DNA of 64,000 bases from Haliotis asinina (GCF_037392515.1 NC_090283.1:14951501-15015500), one strand, 5' to 3'. Counted from the stretch's first letter, positions 44,566 to 55,887 are shown. The notes: a model not told the origin generated them from the letters alone. Translations and numbers: made by a program.

Positions 44566-44738
44566 AAACCAGTGAATTTTGAAACTCATTTATGTACCTG
44601 TTTACATGGACACGCCAGATTATTGTCTTTAATTTGTGGAGTCTGAAACTGGTGTTCTTTAAAGGATATACAGTTTTAGCATGCAATAATATGTAAAGGG
44701 AAGTGTCTTCATGTTTCAGAATATATTCTTCATGCCAG

Positions 44739-44897
44739 TTGCGGGAGAATCTTCACACTGTACAACAACGTGCATTCTTGGAATGATACGAATGAAGTTT
44801 GCAGGCGTTATGGACAACAAATGCTCCAACCGAAGACAGCCAAGCAGCTCGAGATGTTCAATTTGTTTTTGACAACATGGGAAGCGGACGGCAGTTT
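44739..44897 (+). CDS. Host receptor exon: N-terminal half of a C-type lectin domain
   Basis: Acceptor ATTCTTCATGCCAG and donor GTGAGT bound a frame CGRIFTLYNNVHSWNDTNEV, then CRRYGQQMLQPKTAKQLEMF and NLFLTTWEADGS. The spacing C...LY...SWxDxxxxCxxxGxxL...L matches the first half of a C-type lectin-like domain. It ends in phase 2 (TT) and joins exactly to the G at 46105, giving L-N-S-D-V-W-V-G-L. No signal-peptide exon was found upstream. With 46105-46317, 47637-47842, about 48260-49502 and 51539-51834 it forms the one host gene I recognise. Confidence 0.75.
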
Positions 44898-44924
44898 GTG
44901 AGTTCATTGTTCACTTGGTCTCAG

Positions 44925-45030
44925 TGAATGAGTGATTGAGTTTAGTGTTACGCTGCATTTGCAGTATTTCAGCAAGATTAGACTGGATTGCCTTCAGACA
45001 TTGGAACAGTGTGGAATAGTTATAATAAAA
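44925..45030 (-). repeat. SINE-like repeat, 3' tail
   Basis: Reverse orientation: GAGTGATTGAGTTTAGTGTT, then GCAGTATTTCAGC and GACTGGATTGCC. It lies in the first intron of the lectin gene. Confidence 0.6.
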
Positions 45031-46104
45031 AATATTGTTACCCACGTGGTACATCGTAAAGGTGTTTCATAACAAAGTGTTATCACACATATGTGTCATA
45101 ACACCTTCGAGTGATTTGATTGGCTAATGCGTGAACTTTGACATTACTGGTAGCACTTTCATCACTCATTCCATTCATGATTTTCATTCAAGTTCTCACA
45201 CCCGAGAGCATGTAAAACGAAAACACTTCATGGAATTAGATAAAATTTATTTCATTTAGTGTGGTTACTAGCATTATTTTCAATTCTATGATAACTCAAG
45301 TTTCTGTAATAAAAACGAAAATAAAACAATCTATAAAAATGCGTAAACAAATATGTCTAGTAGGCCTCTCATGAGTGTTAACAAATATGTCGTCGCCCGT
45401 AAAAGTTATTGATTTCGTCAAAATTGACGGACAATTGGTTTGAAGAGTTGTGAATGTTAACCAGAGATTGAATACCTTCTGCGTGTATGTTGTTAGGACT
45501 GCATAGTAACACCCAACATCAAAAGACGAGCGGCGCTCTTGTATCTTTTTCACTGCCACTGTCAGCCGCATCCATTCGCGTCTTCCTGCACAAACATATT
45601 GTCACTGCCATTCCTCCCGTGGTTTCTTATGTAGGGGTCAAAAGCACTTCCCAGAATCTGAACACAATAGGCTTGAAATCGTCTTCGTTCGAGGGTTTAG
45701 GCTGTTTTCGATTGAGTCTTTAACATAAACATCGAACCTCGACAAGTGGGAATTCCAAGCCGAGATGAGAAGGCGTCACTGGCATCCTGCGCAAAGCGTC
45801 GCCGAATCATTTACAGTAACTCATCCTCCGATGACGAACATTAAGCTCAACTATTTGAGACATACAGTTCCCTGTTATTCACATTCATCTTTGCTGTTAA
45901 GTTTGCCGCGCCTCATTAAATGCTCCCTAGAATCTTCTTCTTTGTGAACACTACTCAACATGACGACTAGCCCGACAGTGATGGCCGACTGACGTTCAGG
46001 CAAGATTTAGGTCACATTAGATGCCCCTTTAAACAAGCATGGATTAATGGTGACCAGCTCTAAGACGAATCTTCATAGGTCTGTGGTGCTTAACTATCTT
46101 GCAG
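45031..46104. other. Intron between the two lectin exons, nothing else recognised
   Basis: Open stretches of 60-91 codons occur on both strands with no known motif. Confidence 0.4.
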
Positions 46105-46317
46105 GAATTCAGATGTCTGGGTTGGTCTCTATGATCTGGAGCCAGACAAAGGGGCACACATGGGCAGACGGTACTGCACTCGATACATCTTTAAACTGGG
46201 CAGTGGATGAACCTGACCGTAAAGGGACCGAGAACTGTGTCCGGTACACACGCAGTAGGAATTTCAGCACCATCCCTTGTGGCAGGCTATATGCAACAAT
46301 ATGTGAAACGGAAATTG
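46105..46317 (+). CDS. Host receptor exon: C-terminal half of a C-type lectin domain, with a frameshift
   Basis: After acceptor TATCTTGCAG the phase carried from 44897 reads NSDVWVGLYDLEPDKG, the lectin WIGL-type motif. A different frame then reads HTWADGTALD, NWAVDEPDRKGTENC, IPCGRLYATICETEI, with conserved WADG, EP, ENC and two Cys. The two frames join if one G is removed from the GGGG at 46151-46154. As given, the exon is frame-shifted: a mutation or a base-call error. The EPD-for-EPN change leaves sugar specificity uncertain. The donor GGTAAG ends it in phase 1, which fits the next exon. Confidence 0.75.
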
Positions 46318-46371
46318 GTAAGTGCTTGAATAATAGTTAATGTTACCCATTCTGCCATACATTTGTGCGAT

Positions 46372-46600
46372 TGTTTGATATTCCAGCTCTTTGGTGGCGA
46401 CCTTTAAATAATCGATTCTCGGCCAGACAATCAAGTGACAAGAGCATCAATCAAGACAGCTGGGATTTGACGTATCTTGTTTGTTATTTGGCATCCTACT
46501 CAGCAATATTCCAGCTATATGGCAGCGGTTTGCAAATATTCGAGACCAGACAATTTAGTGATTGACATCATGACCAAAGATCAAAGGAATTTGAATACGA
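46372..46600 (-). repeat. SINE-like repeat fragments, two in tandem
   Basis: Reverse orientation: TTCCAGCTCTTTGGTGGCGA with CCAGACAATCAAGTGACAAG, then ACTCAGCAATATTCCAGCTA with CCAGACAATTTAGTGATTGA. Both lie in the intron after the lectin exons. Confidence 0.65.
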
Positions 46601-47636
46601 TGACGTGCATCAACCGAGGCTTCCTGATCCCAAAGCATGACTGACCGAAAAAGTCTTTGATCCGGAGCATTCCCACTAAGTACACATGCCTTGCGATGGT
46701 GACGTTGTTTCTGGTAGACACTAAACGGAACGTTACCTTCCTTCCTTAAAGAAGGAGGTACCGATCTACAACTGGCGTTGTGATGTGTTGACATCCACGC
46801 TTTGGTTTGTCTACGGTGGCCCCAGTCTCGCTTTGGCGCTACATACGTCGTATAACCATGACACGATGGCATCCGAGGGCGTTGGCAACAGCGTTCTATG
46901 TCAATGCCATCTGCATCATCCCAGTTGCTCCTTCCCTCTCTTCAGCTCTTAATCATGGCATGATATCATGCACTCTAGTCTCTCTTTATACCCTGTATAA
47001 TCATTGTACACGTGAAATTAATTCAAATGGTGCTTGCGATTGATAGAGTGTAAACAGGAAATGAAAAAAGGTAATTTGTCACAGAAGACCTTTTCACAAT
47101 ATCAAAGACTCGCTGTACTTGGTTAAAAGATTCAAACGATCATACTCTACACTACATTTTTTCTTATTTCAACTCTTGAGAAATAGTGACTACAAATGGT
47201 TCAACTTTGTCAAAGCAGAATTATATTTCAATCTTTCTTTTTGAACGTCGAAATCATTATTATTGGTTTATTTCAGCATGGTCGAAAATGGGACAAAATA
47301 TTTCTTCTGAAAAAATCCATGTATCACAGAACTGTTTTCGTGATTTGCATAAAGCTGTATTGTTCAGCTTTCCAGTGAAAGTACGTCATACAGGAAGGGC
47401 GGTAACGTTTCTTTTCGACTTTAGTGTGTCTAACCCGGCGTGACGAGCGAACACAGACTGAAGTGAATAACATTAGTATAAATTGACTGGTCAATAGATT
47501 TCGAAACTGTTCTGATTTTCTGGTCTTTTCCACTATTGGAATGACCCAACCCCATTATATCGCTTACTCCCCGATGAAAGTGCAAGTAATAGTGTTTGAT
47601 AATAAAATAATAATAATGATTATCATCAACTTCCAG

Positions 47637-47842
47637 GATGCTGGTTTACTGAGCAAAAGGAACACGCGGTATCCAGTTTAGAAGTACACTCAAATACAGA
47701 ACAAGATGTGGACACGTGCAAGAGGACTTGCCTGGAAATGGACAGTGAAGATCAACTTTGTGTTGCCGTTGAACATGATGGCAGTGTCTGTCGAACATAC
47801 ACAGGGAGTTATCATGACACCGCCACTTCTACATCTCATTAG
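47637..47842 (+). CDS. Host receptor exon: PAN-like cysteine domain
   Basis: Acceptor CATCAACTTCCAG. Joined in phase 1 to the lectin exon (I-G-C-W), the frame reads CWFTEQKEHAVSSLEVHSNT, then DTCKRTCLEMDSEDQLCVAV and CRTYTGSYHDT, to a TAG at 47840-47842. The Cys pattern (C...C-x3-C...C...C) matches a short PAN/apple-like module, common after lectin domains in mollusc secreted and membrane receptors. The stop would give a secreted form. A membrane form needs an internal donor leading to the repeat exon; none is strong. Confidence 0.65.
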
Positions 47843-48260
47843 TTGCAGACAAATCCCTAATCAACTGTCTATCTAAAACGATGTTATGATGGTATGTGTG
47901 AGATCACATAAAATGATTCTTTAGTAGCACACATTAATTTTGTCGCTTTGAACCTATTTTCTTCATTCCGTTTTTCCTGTTAGGTTTTGTGTTTTTTCTG
48001 GTCACTTCTATTATTTCGGGGTTGGTTTAATAATCTTAATGAATATCAGTTCTCTAATTACTTCAGTTATAAAATTATAAGCATATTGAACGTAAATTCC
48101 ATTTTATGTTCCAGAAAAATTATAACATTGAAGAACAAAAATCCAATTATATGTTTCAGGAAAGTAATAAGGTTATTGAACGAAAATCCCAGTTTATGTT
48201 TCAGCAAAATTAGAGGACGAATCTGCGGGTTAACTTCAAAGGAACCAAAGCAGTTATCAG

Positions 48261-49502
48261 ACCACTTGGTCGTCTGCACCGAACGCTGATCATTCGACGA
48301 CATGGTCTGTTGGAACTGTGAACGTTGTGTTCGGTGGATTTACAAGGATTTTGGGTGGCACTACGACAACAGATGAATCGGCGTCATATGGAATGGCAAC
48401 ATCTTCAGACGGAGTGGCAACATCATCAGATGGAATGACTACATCATCGGATAGGATGGCAATACCGTCATATGGAATGGCTACATCAACAGATGGAATA
48501 GCTACATTATCAGATGGAATAGTTACATCAACAAATGGAATGACAACATCATCAGATGGAATGACTACATCATCAGATGAAAGAGCTACATCATCACATG
48601 GAAGAGCTACATCATCGGGTGAGCTGGCAACATCATCAGATGGAGTGGCTACATCATCAGGTGGGATGGCAATATCGTCGGATGAAATAGCTATATCATC
48701 AGATGGAAGATCTACATCATCGAATGAGCTCGCAACATCTTCAGATGAAATGGGTATATCATTCGGTGGGATGGCAATAATGTCATATGGAATGACTACA
48801 TCATTAGATGAAATGACTGCATTATTGAATGGAGTTGCTACATCATCAGATGGAGAGGCTACATCATCAGATGAAATGACAATATCATCAGATGGAATGA
48901 CTGCATTATTGAATAGTATCGCTAAATCATCAAGTGGAGTGGCTATGGGGGAAACTACTACACAGATAGATGCTACACCTAAAGGACTGACAACTTCATT
49001 TGAAGGAAGTGCAACATCGTTAGATGGAAGGGTAACGTCGTCCAGAGAAATGGCAACACCAGCAGAGGGAATAGCAACATCATCAGAAGAAATTGGAGTG
49101 GCTACATCATCAGATGAAATGGCAACATTATCTGATGGGCTGGCAACATCGTTAGATGGAACAACTACATCATCAGATGGAAGAGCTAAATCATCAGGTG
49201 GAGTGGCTACATCATCAGATGAAATGACAACATCATCAGATGGAATGAATACATTATCAGATGGAATTGCTACATCATCGGATGTACTAGGTATGGAGGA
49301 AATACAAACAACTTCATTTGAAGGAACTACAACATCATTAGATGGAAGGGTAACGTCGTCCAAAGAAGTGGCAAGACCAGCAGAGGGAATAGCAACATCA
49401 TCAGAAGAATTAGCGGCATCTTCAGAAGAAATGGCAGCATGGCCAGATACATCAGTGCTGACAGTGATGAATCCCAGTCAGTCAACGTCAACGTCAACGT
49501 GA
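48261..49502 (+). CDS. Host receptor exon: Ser/Thr-rich 7-residue repeat stalk
   Basis: Open for over 400 codons from the AG at 48259-48260. After TTWSSAPNADHS and VFGGFTRILGG come about 50 units of a 7-residue, 21-bp repeat, core A-T-S-S-D-G-M with E, D and G variants. Two longer blocks, near 48950-49090 and 49290-49420, share TSLDGRVTSS and PAEGIATSSEE, so a segment was duplicated within the array. High Ser/Thr suggests an O-glycosylated stalk between extracellular domains and membrane. It ends PSQSTSTST at 49502 beside a possible GTGAGG donor. The minus strand is also open (357 codons), which I take as a repeat by-product. Confidence 0.6.
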   Translation, partial: TTWSSAPNADHSTTWSVGTVNVVFGGFTRILGGTTTTDESASYGMATSSDGVATSSDGMTTSSDRMAIPSYGMATSTDGIATLSDGIVTSTNGMTTSSDGMTTSSDERATSSHGRATSSGELATSSDGVATSSGGMAISSDEIAISSDGRSTSSNELATSSDEMGISFGGMAIMSYGMTTSLDEMTALLNGVATSSDGEATSSDEMTISSDGMTALLNSIAKSSSGVAMGETTTQIDATPKGLTTSFEGSATSLDGRVTSSREMATPAEGIATSSEEIGVATSSDEMATLSDGLATSLDGTTTSSDGRAKSSGGVATSSDEMTTSSDGMNTLSDGIATSSDVLGMEEIQTTSFEGTTTSLDGRVTSSKEVARPAEGIATSSEELAASSEEMAAWPDTSVLTVMNPSQSTSTST

Positions 49503-51538
49503 GGTACAACTACGTCTACACTGACCTGATTTCATTTTAATAAGATATTTGTTTTTAGTTAAGTAGTGTCCTTTGCTTTCCATCCATTCACCTCACATCG
49601 AACCTCTTTTATTTCCGACATGTGATATTCATGACATAGTCTGTTTGGCCCAAAAGCGGACAGATGAATTGCAGTCGAACTCTCAAACTAATAAGTATAT
49701 TATACCCAATGCAACGCTGATGATAATCTAAACATCAAACTAACTACATGGGCTTACTGTAGAATATATGTCGTCAAATGTGAAAAAAAGACAACTGTTT
49801 AACAGCAATAAAATATTTACACAGTCCGCTATTTGTTACGAGTGCAAGGAGAGGAACAGCCAGATGTGCGATGGAAAGCAAAGGTAAATGAATAAAGAAC
49901 GATGACACATGCCTCGCGTGCACAGGACTGTTTCTCTCCTTAAAGATCACATATAAAGAAGAGTATTGCAAAGGCATAAATCATTTATTAGCATCGTTAT
50001 AAATGAAATCCTGTCATTAAAACTACTCATTTCGGCATTTAATTACCTTAAATCGGCCTTTTTACCAGCAGTGCATAATTCTCTCCCATGAACGTAATTT
50101 CAACCAATCAGACTGGCACGCCTCCCTGAGGTATACCCATGTGAGCTGCCGTAATATTTAATGCATTGCCGAGGGCAGATTATCTTGTTTATATGTTTGT
50201 CTAAATCTGCAATCGCGACAGCTGTTTTGAAAAATGAAAGCTTTATGTTTCCACAATCTAATGCCATTTAGTCTTGTCACCTGCTTTGCTTTTTCGTCAG
50301 AGATACAACTTGTTTTCATCGACGATTCCGTCAAAATCGCTTCTTGTCATAATGTTTATGTTTATGATTCAAGAACATACTAACTACGAGTAGGAAGTAA
50401 TTTTGATCTTTTAACTTAATAAAGCAAACCATAGTATTTACTTATTCTCAAACTGACTTTAGACAGAGGAGCGGCGATCTACGAGTAGGAAGTAAGTTTG
50501 ATCTTTTAACTTAATAAAGCAAACCATAGTATTTACTTATTCTCAAACTGACTTTAGACAGTGAAGCGGCGATCTTAAAAATGGCTGCGCCCTGTGGCGA
50601 ACATCCACCAGTTTCAGTGTAAATGCGATTTAGGATTGTTTTCACCGAGTTACAAAATCTAAACTACTTTGTACTGGTAGCAAAATATGTATTTGAGTTC
50701 TGGACAATAACATTTTGCGTGGCATTGCTTATTTCTTAACAATGTCACTCTTGGAAGCGAGGTGGGTGTCAATATTATTCCCACTTCTACCACAACCTCG
50801 CTTCCGAGAAAGAAATCGTTGTGTTACAAGTTGTGTCATGCGAAATCCTTCATCTACTACAAAATCCATCAGTCATTTACTACAACTAGTTAGTGGTTTT
50901 AAATTCTTTAACTCAATGAAAGCAAACTTAACAACAACAACACAACGACAAGGCATGTCTTTGTTGACGTCTGGTAATTAGCAAATCGACGAGCTTGTCA
51001 CATATTTAATATGGACAGACGAACATGTTTTATTTAAGAGTCACATGATGTGTTACAGGTAAAATAGTATTTCACTTGTTTTAGTAAAAACATATCACAA
51101 AGCCATAATATTGGCATAACGAGATACTGCTAAACATAAAAAAAATTACAGATAACAAATTGGACGATTGTGTTCATAGCATACATAAAAGAGTACTTTC
51201 GTAAAATATATCCTACGTATCATATCGTGACTACTATCGGCTAAAGGTTTAAGAACCTTCATTTCAGTATTATTCATTATCATAATAAATTTCAAATGAT
51301 CACTATCATCTGAGCTCAATTAAAGGGGCTATAAATGTCGATGGAAGTGTCCATTAAGCACACAAAAATTTGTAGTATATATCAAATATTGACGTCATCT
51401 GTACTCACATTAACTTGCGCAATACAAACGTTTTCACGAATCCGTCCAAATAAGACATTTTTAAAACAAACCTCAAGCATGCGCTCTCCTGTTTCATGAC
51501 GTGTCTATGACGTACGTTAATTTTTAATGTTTTATCAG
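49503..51538. other. Probable intron of the host receptor gene
   Basis: No exon found here. It holds the 95-bp direct duplication at 50384-50573 and an imperfect inverted repeat (GGAAGCGAGGT...ACCTCGCTTCC) near 50753-50815. Confidence 0.4.
50384..50573. repeat. Tandem duplication, 95-bp unit
   Basis: CTACGAGTAGGAAGTAATTT... at 50384-50478 is followed directly by a near-identical copy at 50479-50573. Differences include AATTTTG/AGTTTG and GAGGAG/GTGAAG. Confidence 0.9.
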
Positions 51539-51834
51539 GCCCAGACTATGAAACTACCAGTAGAAGATGTGTTTGGGTTCCATCTGACGGTCTGCCTGTG
51601 GAAGAACTGAATACGCTTATCCAATCACTTGTTTTGGAGAGGAAGACACTCTCGACCTACAAACGTTCGAAGACATCGGCTAAAGACGATCGGCCAACTG
51701 CTCAAACAATCGGACAGACTGGGTTGGCCCCATTTGTCCTCGGCTTTGTGGTAGTGGTCCTTATGGACGCAGTTAGACTCGTTAACTGGCTTAACATGCG
51801 AAGGAGGAGAAGCCTGCCCATTCCAAACGCATGA
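51539..51834 (+). CDS. Host receptor last exon: juxtamembrane, transmembrane and cytoplasmic tail
   Basis: Acceptor AATGTTTTATCAG. The frame reads PDYETTSRRCVWVPSDGLPV, then ERKTLSTYKRSKTSAKDDRP, then hydrophobic APFVLGFVVVVLMDAVRLV and a basic stop-transfer MRRRR, ending SLPIPNA at TGA 51832-51834. I recall the KKST-Y-R-K...DDR...G...V..D pattern from membrane exons of mollusc lectin/PAN proteins. The tail is very short with no signalling motif seen, suggesting an anchor or a partner-dependent receptor. The exon enters in phase 1, which does not match the possible donor after the repeat exon, so an exon may be missing between. Confidence 0.65.
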
Positions 51835-51899
51835 GAACCATTCTTTTCAAGTCAGCGTTCAGCGAATCAGACAATGTATGCTTGTGCACACATTTTAAA

Positions 51900-52160
51900 T
51901 TTTGAAATGTACTATGTTATAATCTCACCTATTTTTTTAGCTTTTCTGTACTTGATATAACAGATCTGTGAATGTGAAATTCGTAAGGCTTTGCTACAAT
52001 ATAATGCCACTTTAAGTTTGGTGTGTAATCCAAAAGATCTGTGCTGACTTTGCTTGCTATATCGTGTCTGTGAATTTTAAATGCGAAACGTTTATCAATG
52101 GCAGTTAATAATTTGTGGATTATAGCAGATAGTTTGTGTTAAATCTCATTGCAATATCTC
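51900..52160. repeat. Eroded member of a dispersed repeat
   Basis: TGTGAATTTTAAATGCGAAA and CGTTTATCAATGGCAGTTAA resemble units at 52920-54060. The CR1-like remnant at 52160-52860 lies between them. Confidence 0.4.
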
Positions 52161-52235
52161 GTCTGTCAATCTGATGTAATAAATTATGCATTTATATAGC
52201 GTCAGCTTATCCAGAAAGTACTCCTGCTCAAGAGC

Positions 52236-52856
52236 GCTCAGTCGTACGGTCTTTTGAAGAGGATGGTCTTCAGTGTGGACCAGAAACTGCTGACGTTTTC
52301 AGATCGCCTGACATCCACTGGTAGCCATTTCCACAGAGCAGCTCCTGCTCTGCTGAAGGTTCTGCCAGCATATGTGATGGTCCGAAATGGTGGAACTGTC
52401 AGCATTTTCTGGTCAGCAGATCTGAGTGTACGTCCAGGCTGGTGTATGGTTGTCAGTTCTTGCAGGTACATCCACTTGTACACAAGTGTTAGACGTTTTT
52501 TTGTCTCACTGTGAGCCAGCGTAGCTCTTTCAGGACTGGTGTTATGTGCTCATGCATACGAGTATGGGTAATGAGTCTGGCAACCATGTTTTGCACAGGC
52601 TGTAGCTTGTCAAGATGCTACTGCTGGGGGCCATACAGGAGACTGTTGCGGTAGTCTAATGTGATGTTACAAATGCATGTACAAGACTTTTTAGGGCAGC
52701 CTCGTCTACATATTTCCTGATCTGTCCGATGTTTCTGAGTTGGTGGTATGCATTTTTGCAGATGTTGCTGACATGCTTCTCCGTGCAGAGGGTTGAATCA
52801 AAGATTACCCCCAAGTATCGAGAGTGCTTGTTTGGCTCAACAGTGGTGCCGCCAAT
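52236..52856 (-). pseudogene. CR1/L2/Rex-like LINE reverse transcriptase C-terminus
   Basis: The minus strand reads EPNKHSRYLGVIFDSTLC, then KHVSNICKNAYHQLRNI near 52700-52845, and after frame breaks LTTIHQPGRTLRSADQKMLT, TITYAGRTFSRAGAALWKWL and STLKTILFKRPYD (52236-52460). This is the post-catalytic region and C-terminus typical of CR1/L2/Rex1-type elements, different from the I/Nimb-like copies. It is 5'-truncated at about 52856, where a SINE-like tail begins. Confidence 0.75.
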
Positions 52857-52905
52857 GATATTGCTGGAATATTGCTTAGCGCGGCGTAAAACTAAACTCG
52901 CTCAC
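52857..52905 (+). repeat. SINE-like 3' tail
   Basis: TATTGCTGGAATATTGCTTA, then GCGGCGTAAAACTAAACTCG: only the 3' end of the family, fused to the CR1-like remnant. Confidence 0.7.
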
Positions 52906-52919
52906 TTTATGGCAGATAT

Positions 52920-54060
52920 GTTGTGCTCTGCTTCCTGTTTTAAATTCGAAATAGGTAACGTTTTATTAGCGATACTGCTTTATTGTTGGTGTGATATGGC
53001 AAATCTTCTGTGGTAGTCTGTGTATTATATCTTGTCAGTGATATCCGCAACGTTTATCAGTGGTGCTATGTTGTTACCGTCATGTGGCTTTGTTGATTAA
53101 TTGTGAGCTATTTGGGATTTTGTATCGGTTCTGTTTTTTCAATATCCTACGTTTATCGGTTTTACTCAATTGTAATTATGCTAACTATCAGAGGTTCATA
53201 GGGTCTGTAATTTGAAACAGGCTGATAATGTTGCATAATTAAGACTTTTTTTCTTTGTTATACCATGTCCATCCTTAATTGTTACCGAGTTATGGCTGAT
53301 ATTTTGTGGTACTTTTGGTTCCTTTGTTGAGTCTCTCTATTTGCAATATCCATCGTTTATCAATTTCACCCAAAAGTAAGTGTCATTTCAATATCCCACG
53401 TTCATGCGTTTTACGCAATTGTAATCATGCTAATCAGCGTTTATAGGGTCTGTAACAGGTCACATCTAATAATGTTGCATAATTAGACTCTTTTCTTTCT
53501 TATACCATGTCCATAGTTAATTGTTAGTGCGTTATGGCAGATATTTCGTGGTACGTTTGGTTCCTTTATAGGGTCTCTCTGTTTTTGCAATATCCATCAC
53601 TTATCAGTTGCACCCAAATGTAAGTGTTCTAACCATTAGTGTTTAAATCGGGTCTGTAATTTGAAATTCGCCACTCCTATCAATATTCGTGTGGCAGTCG
53701 CCCGTACTGTTATTTTCGCTATCCATTTTCAATAAAATTCATTTTTCCAAGTGTGACATTTCTTTGACTGTTCAGTATATTTCGTGTTAATTTTTATTCT
53801 TGTACCCGGCCTGTCAATGTGAAAAAGATACCATTTATCAACCTAATTGTTAGAGTGATCAATAGCACATGATGTTATTATCATCTTTTTATCTATTTAT
53901 CTTTTCATCAATAATGGTTAATTGTTTTGGTGTTGTGGCACATATGTTTTCCTGTATACTAGTATATGCACATATGCTTTCCTTTCCTGATTTTTGTATG
54001 GGTTCTTTGAATTTGAAATAGGCCACGTTCATCAACACAGTGTAATTGTCCATCATCTAT
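52920..54060. repeat. Degenerate tandem repeat, about 250-bp units
   Basis: CAATATCCTACGTTTATCGG at about 53141 recurs as CAATATCCCACGTTCATGCG at about 53389, each followed by TGCATAATTA, ATACCATGTCCAT and TTTGGTTCCTTT. Partial units extend on both sides. No coding signal. Confidence 0.7.
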
Positions 54061-54182
54061 ACAAATGTCGTTAAAGAGATCAAACACCAATTTAAAAGTT
54101 TAATCTGTCCTAGTACATATATGTGCTTTCTACATGTTTTTATTTTTCAAATAAATAAGCAAAATGTTTGATATGGATCATT

Positions 54183-54415
54183 CTTCGGGTCAATATTCGA
54201 GTCTGGACTACACAGTTCAGTCCAGTGATGAGCAGCAGGAGCATTGATCTGCGCAATTGGGAACCAATGTCAACCAAGTCAGGGAGCCTGCTGGGAACGG
54301 ACAACATGTGCCGATCAGGTCAGGGAGCCTGACCATCCGATCCCGTTAGTCGCCTTTTATGGAAAATATGGGTTGGTAAAGGCCTATTCTACCCTGGACC
54401 TTCACGGGTTGGTTA
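54183..54415 (-). repeat. SINE-like repeat, reverse orientation
   Basis: ATATTCGAGTCTGGAC, GAGCATTGATCTGCGCAATT, CCATCCGATCCCGTTAGTCG and CCTATTCTACCCTGGACCTT with CACGGGTT. An internal partial duplication (GTCAGGGAGCCTG twice) is present. Confidence 0.8.
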
Positions 54416-54814
54416 CATCATAAACATCATTATCACAAATGGGGAGTCTGGGTCTGACGGAACCAAAGATTGTCATAGTGACCTAAAAACAGTTGATATA
54501 GTACATATCAGTATCCTTCTTCAGCTTTTCTACCTTGGATGGTGCCTTTTACATCTCCGACTGTGAAAACCTGGAACATTTGTTTCATAATCCATACCCT
54601 ACTCTCTTCCTTAGTCTTTTGTCTGAATTTTATTTCGTTGAAGATGACCTATCCGTGTCGGAAACAAAAGCGAGGATGGTATACAATTCATAACCCTTGT
54701 TTGTGGTATCGTAAAATCAGACTTTCCACTGTCAGCCGTATGATTCCAATCTCCGGATTATCTGAATCTCAGTTACATGGCTGACATATCGTCTGAATGC
54801 CGCGTTAAGAATGA

Positions 54815-54975
54815 GTGAGCTGAGTTTAACTCAGCACTCAGGAATATTCCAACTTTATGGTAAATAATAAATCAACTTTGGAACAGACAATAAAGATATC
54901 AACCGCACGAGCATTGATCTACGAGCTGGGATACCAAGTCAGCGAGTCTGACCATCCGATCCCGCTATCCGCTAA
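54815..54975 (-). repeat. SINE-like repeat, reverse orientation, head missing
   Basis: GTGAGCTGAGTTTAACTCAG, CACTCAGGAATATTCC, CGAGCATTGATCTACGAG and AGTCTGACCATCCGATCCCG. Confidence 0.7.
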
Positions 54976-55887
54976 TGTGAACCAAACTCAGTGGGTAATA
55001 TCAGTAATGAGTGAGAAACAGAAATAACATTATTACAGCTAGTCATGATCACAATCATCAACACGATGCCAATAATAGTTCCAGGTAAACATGTAAGGAG
55101 ATAACTCCGAAATGTTAAAAATGTCGTCAGCATTCCTAAATTACCTTTTAAGACATACCTCACAATTCGCCCCTTTCCGCAATCTCCAGGCAGACCTGTC
55201 CCCGTCTCGATGCTTGGTATGTTAAAAAATAGGAAATACTAATCTGAACGAGCGTGATGATTGACGTGCTTTGATAGAAACAAATTCATGAAAAAAATAT
55301 ATATCGTCATATTTAAATTTCAAAGACCATAGCATCCAGAGGCGTGTTAGTAGGAATAAAGTAATCTATCATAGTCAAACAATAGGTAACTATTGACATT
55401 CCACAACTATGAATGACATTCCAGAATCAGTCAAAAGAAATTCCTTCAGACTCATCTAGGCTCAACCTTAAAATATGTAGGTTCGTTATGAATGAATGGT
55501 TCAAGACTGTCATCATACAAAACTAAAATCAAAAGACATTCCTACAAGTTCTCCCAGGTGCATACAGGTTCGCTAACTCACATTCCATAAGTGTGACATT
55601 TAGACAATACACATTCCTTCTATACACTACTAAATTGAAAATTCTATACAGTATCAAATTCTTATCTTAATAATTTCAAGTATTGTCTAAGAATTGTTTA
55701 CAATAGAATAATGACAAAACGTTTTAAATTTGCATCTATTTCATTCACTTAAAGCAAATTCATATCATTCTATATCTCTTATCCAATCAAACTAAATGTG
55801 TATTACTCAGCATCCAATCAGAAAACAATTCCTTCCACACAATTTTGTCACCTTTTAGCTATTTCAAATCAGTTTCATCAGTATCTT
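54976..55887. other. No gene recognised
   Basis: AT-rich. A loosely repeated GACATTCC motif (55390-55600) may be a decayed array. No supported coding region. Confidence 0.35.

Noticed and set aside
48290..49363. 357-codon minus-strand frame over the 21-bp array
   Set aside because: It is antisense to the plus-strand repeat exon, which has splice context and Ser/Thr composition. The minus frame has no flanking exon signals.
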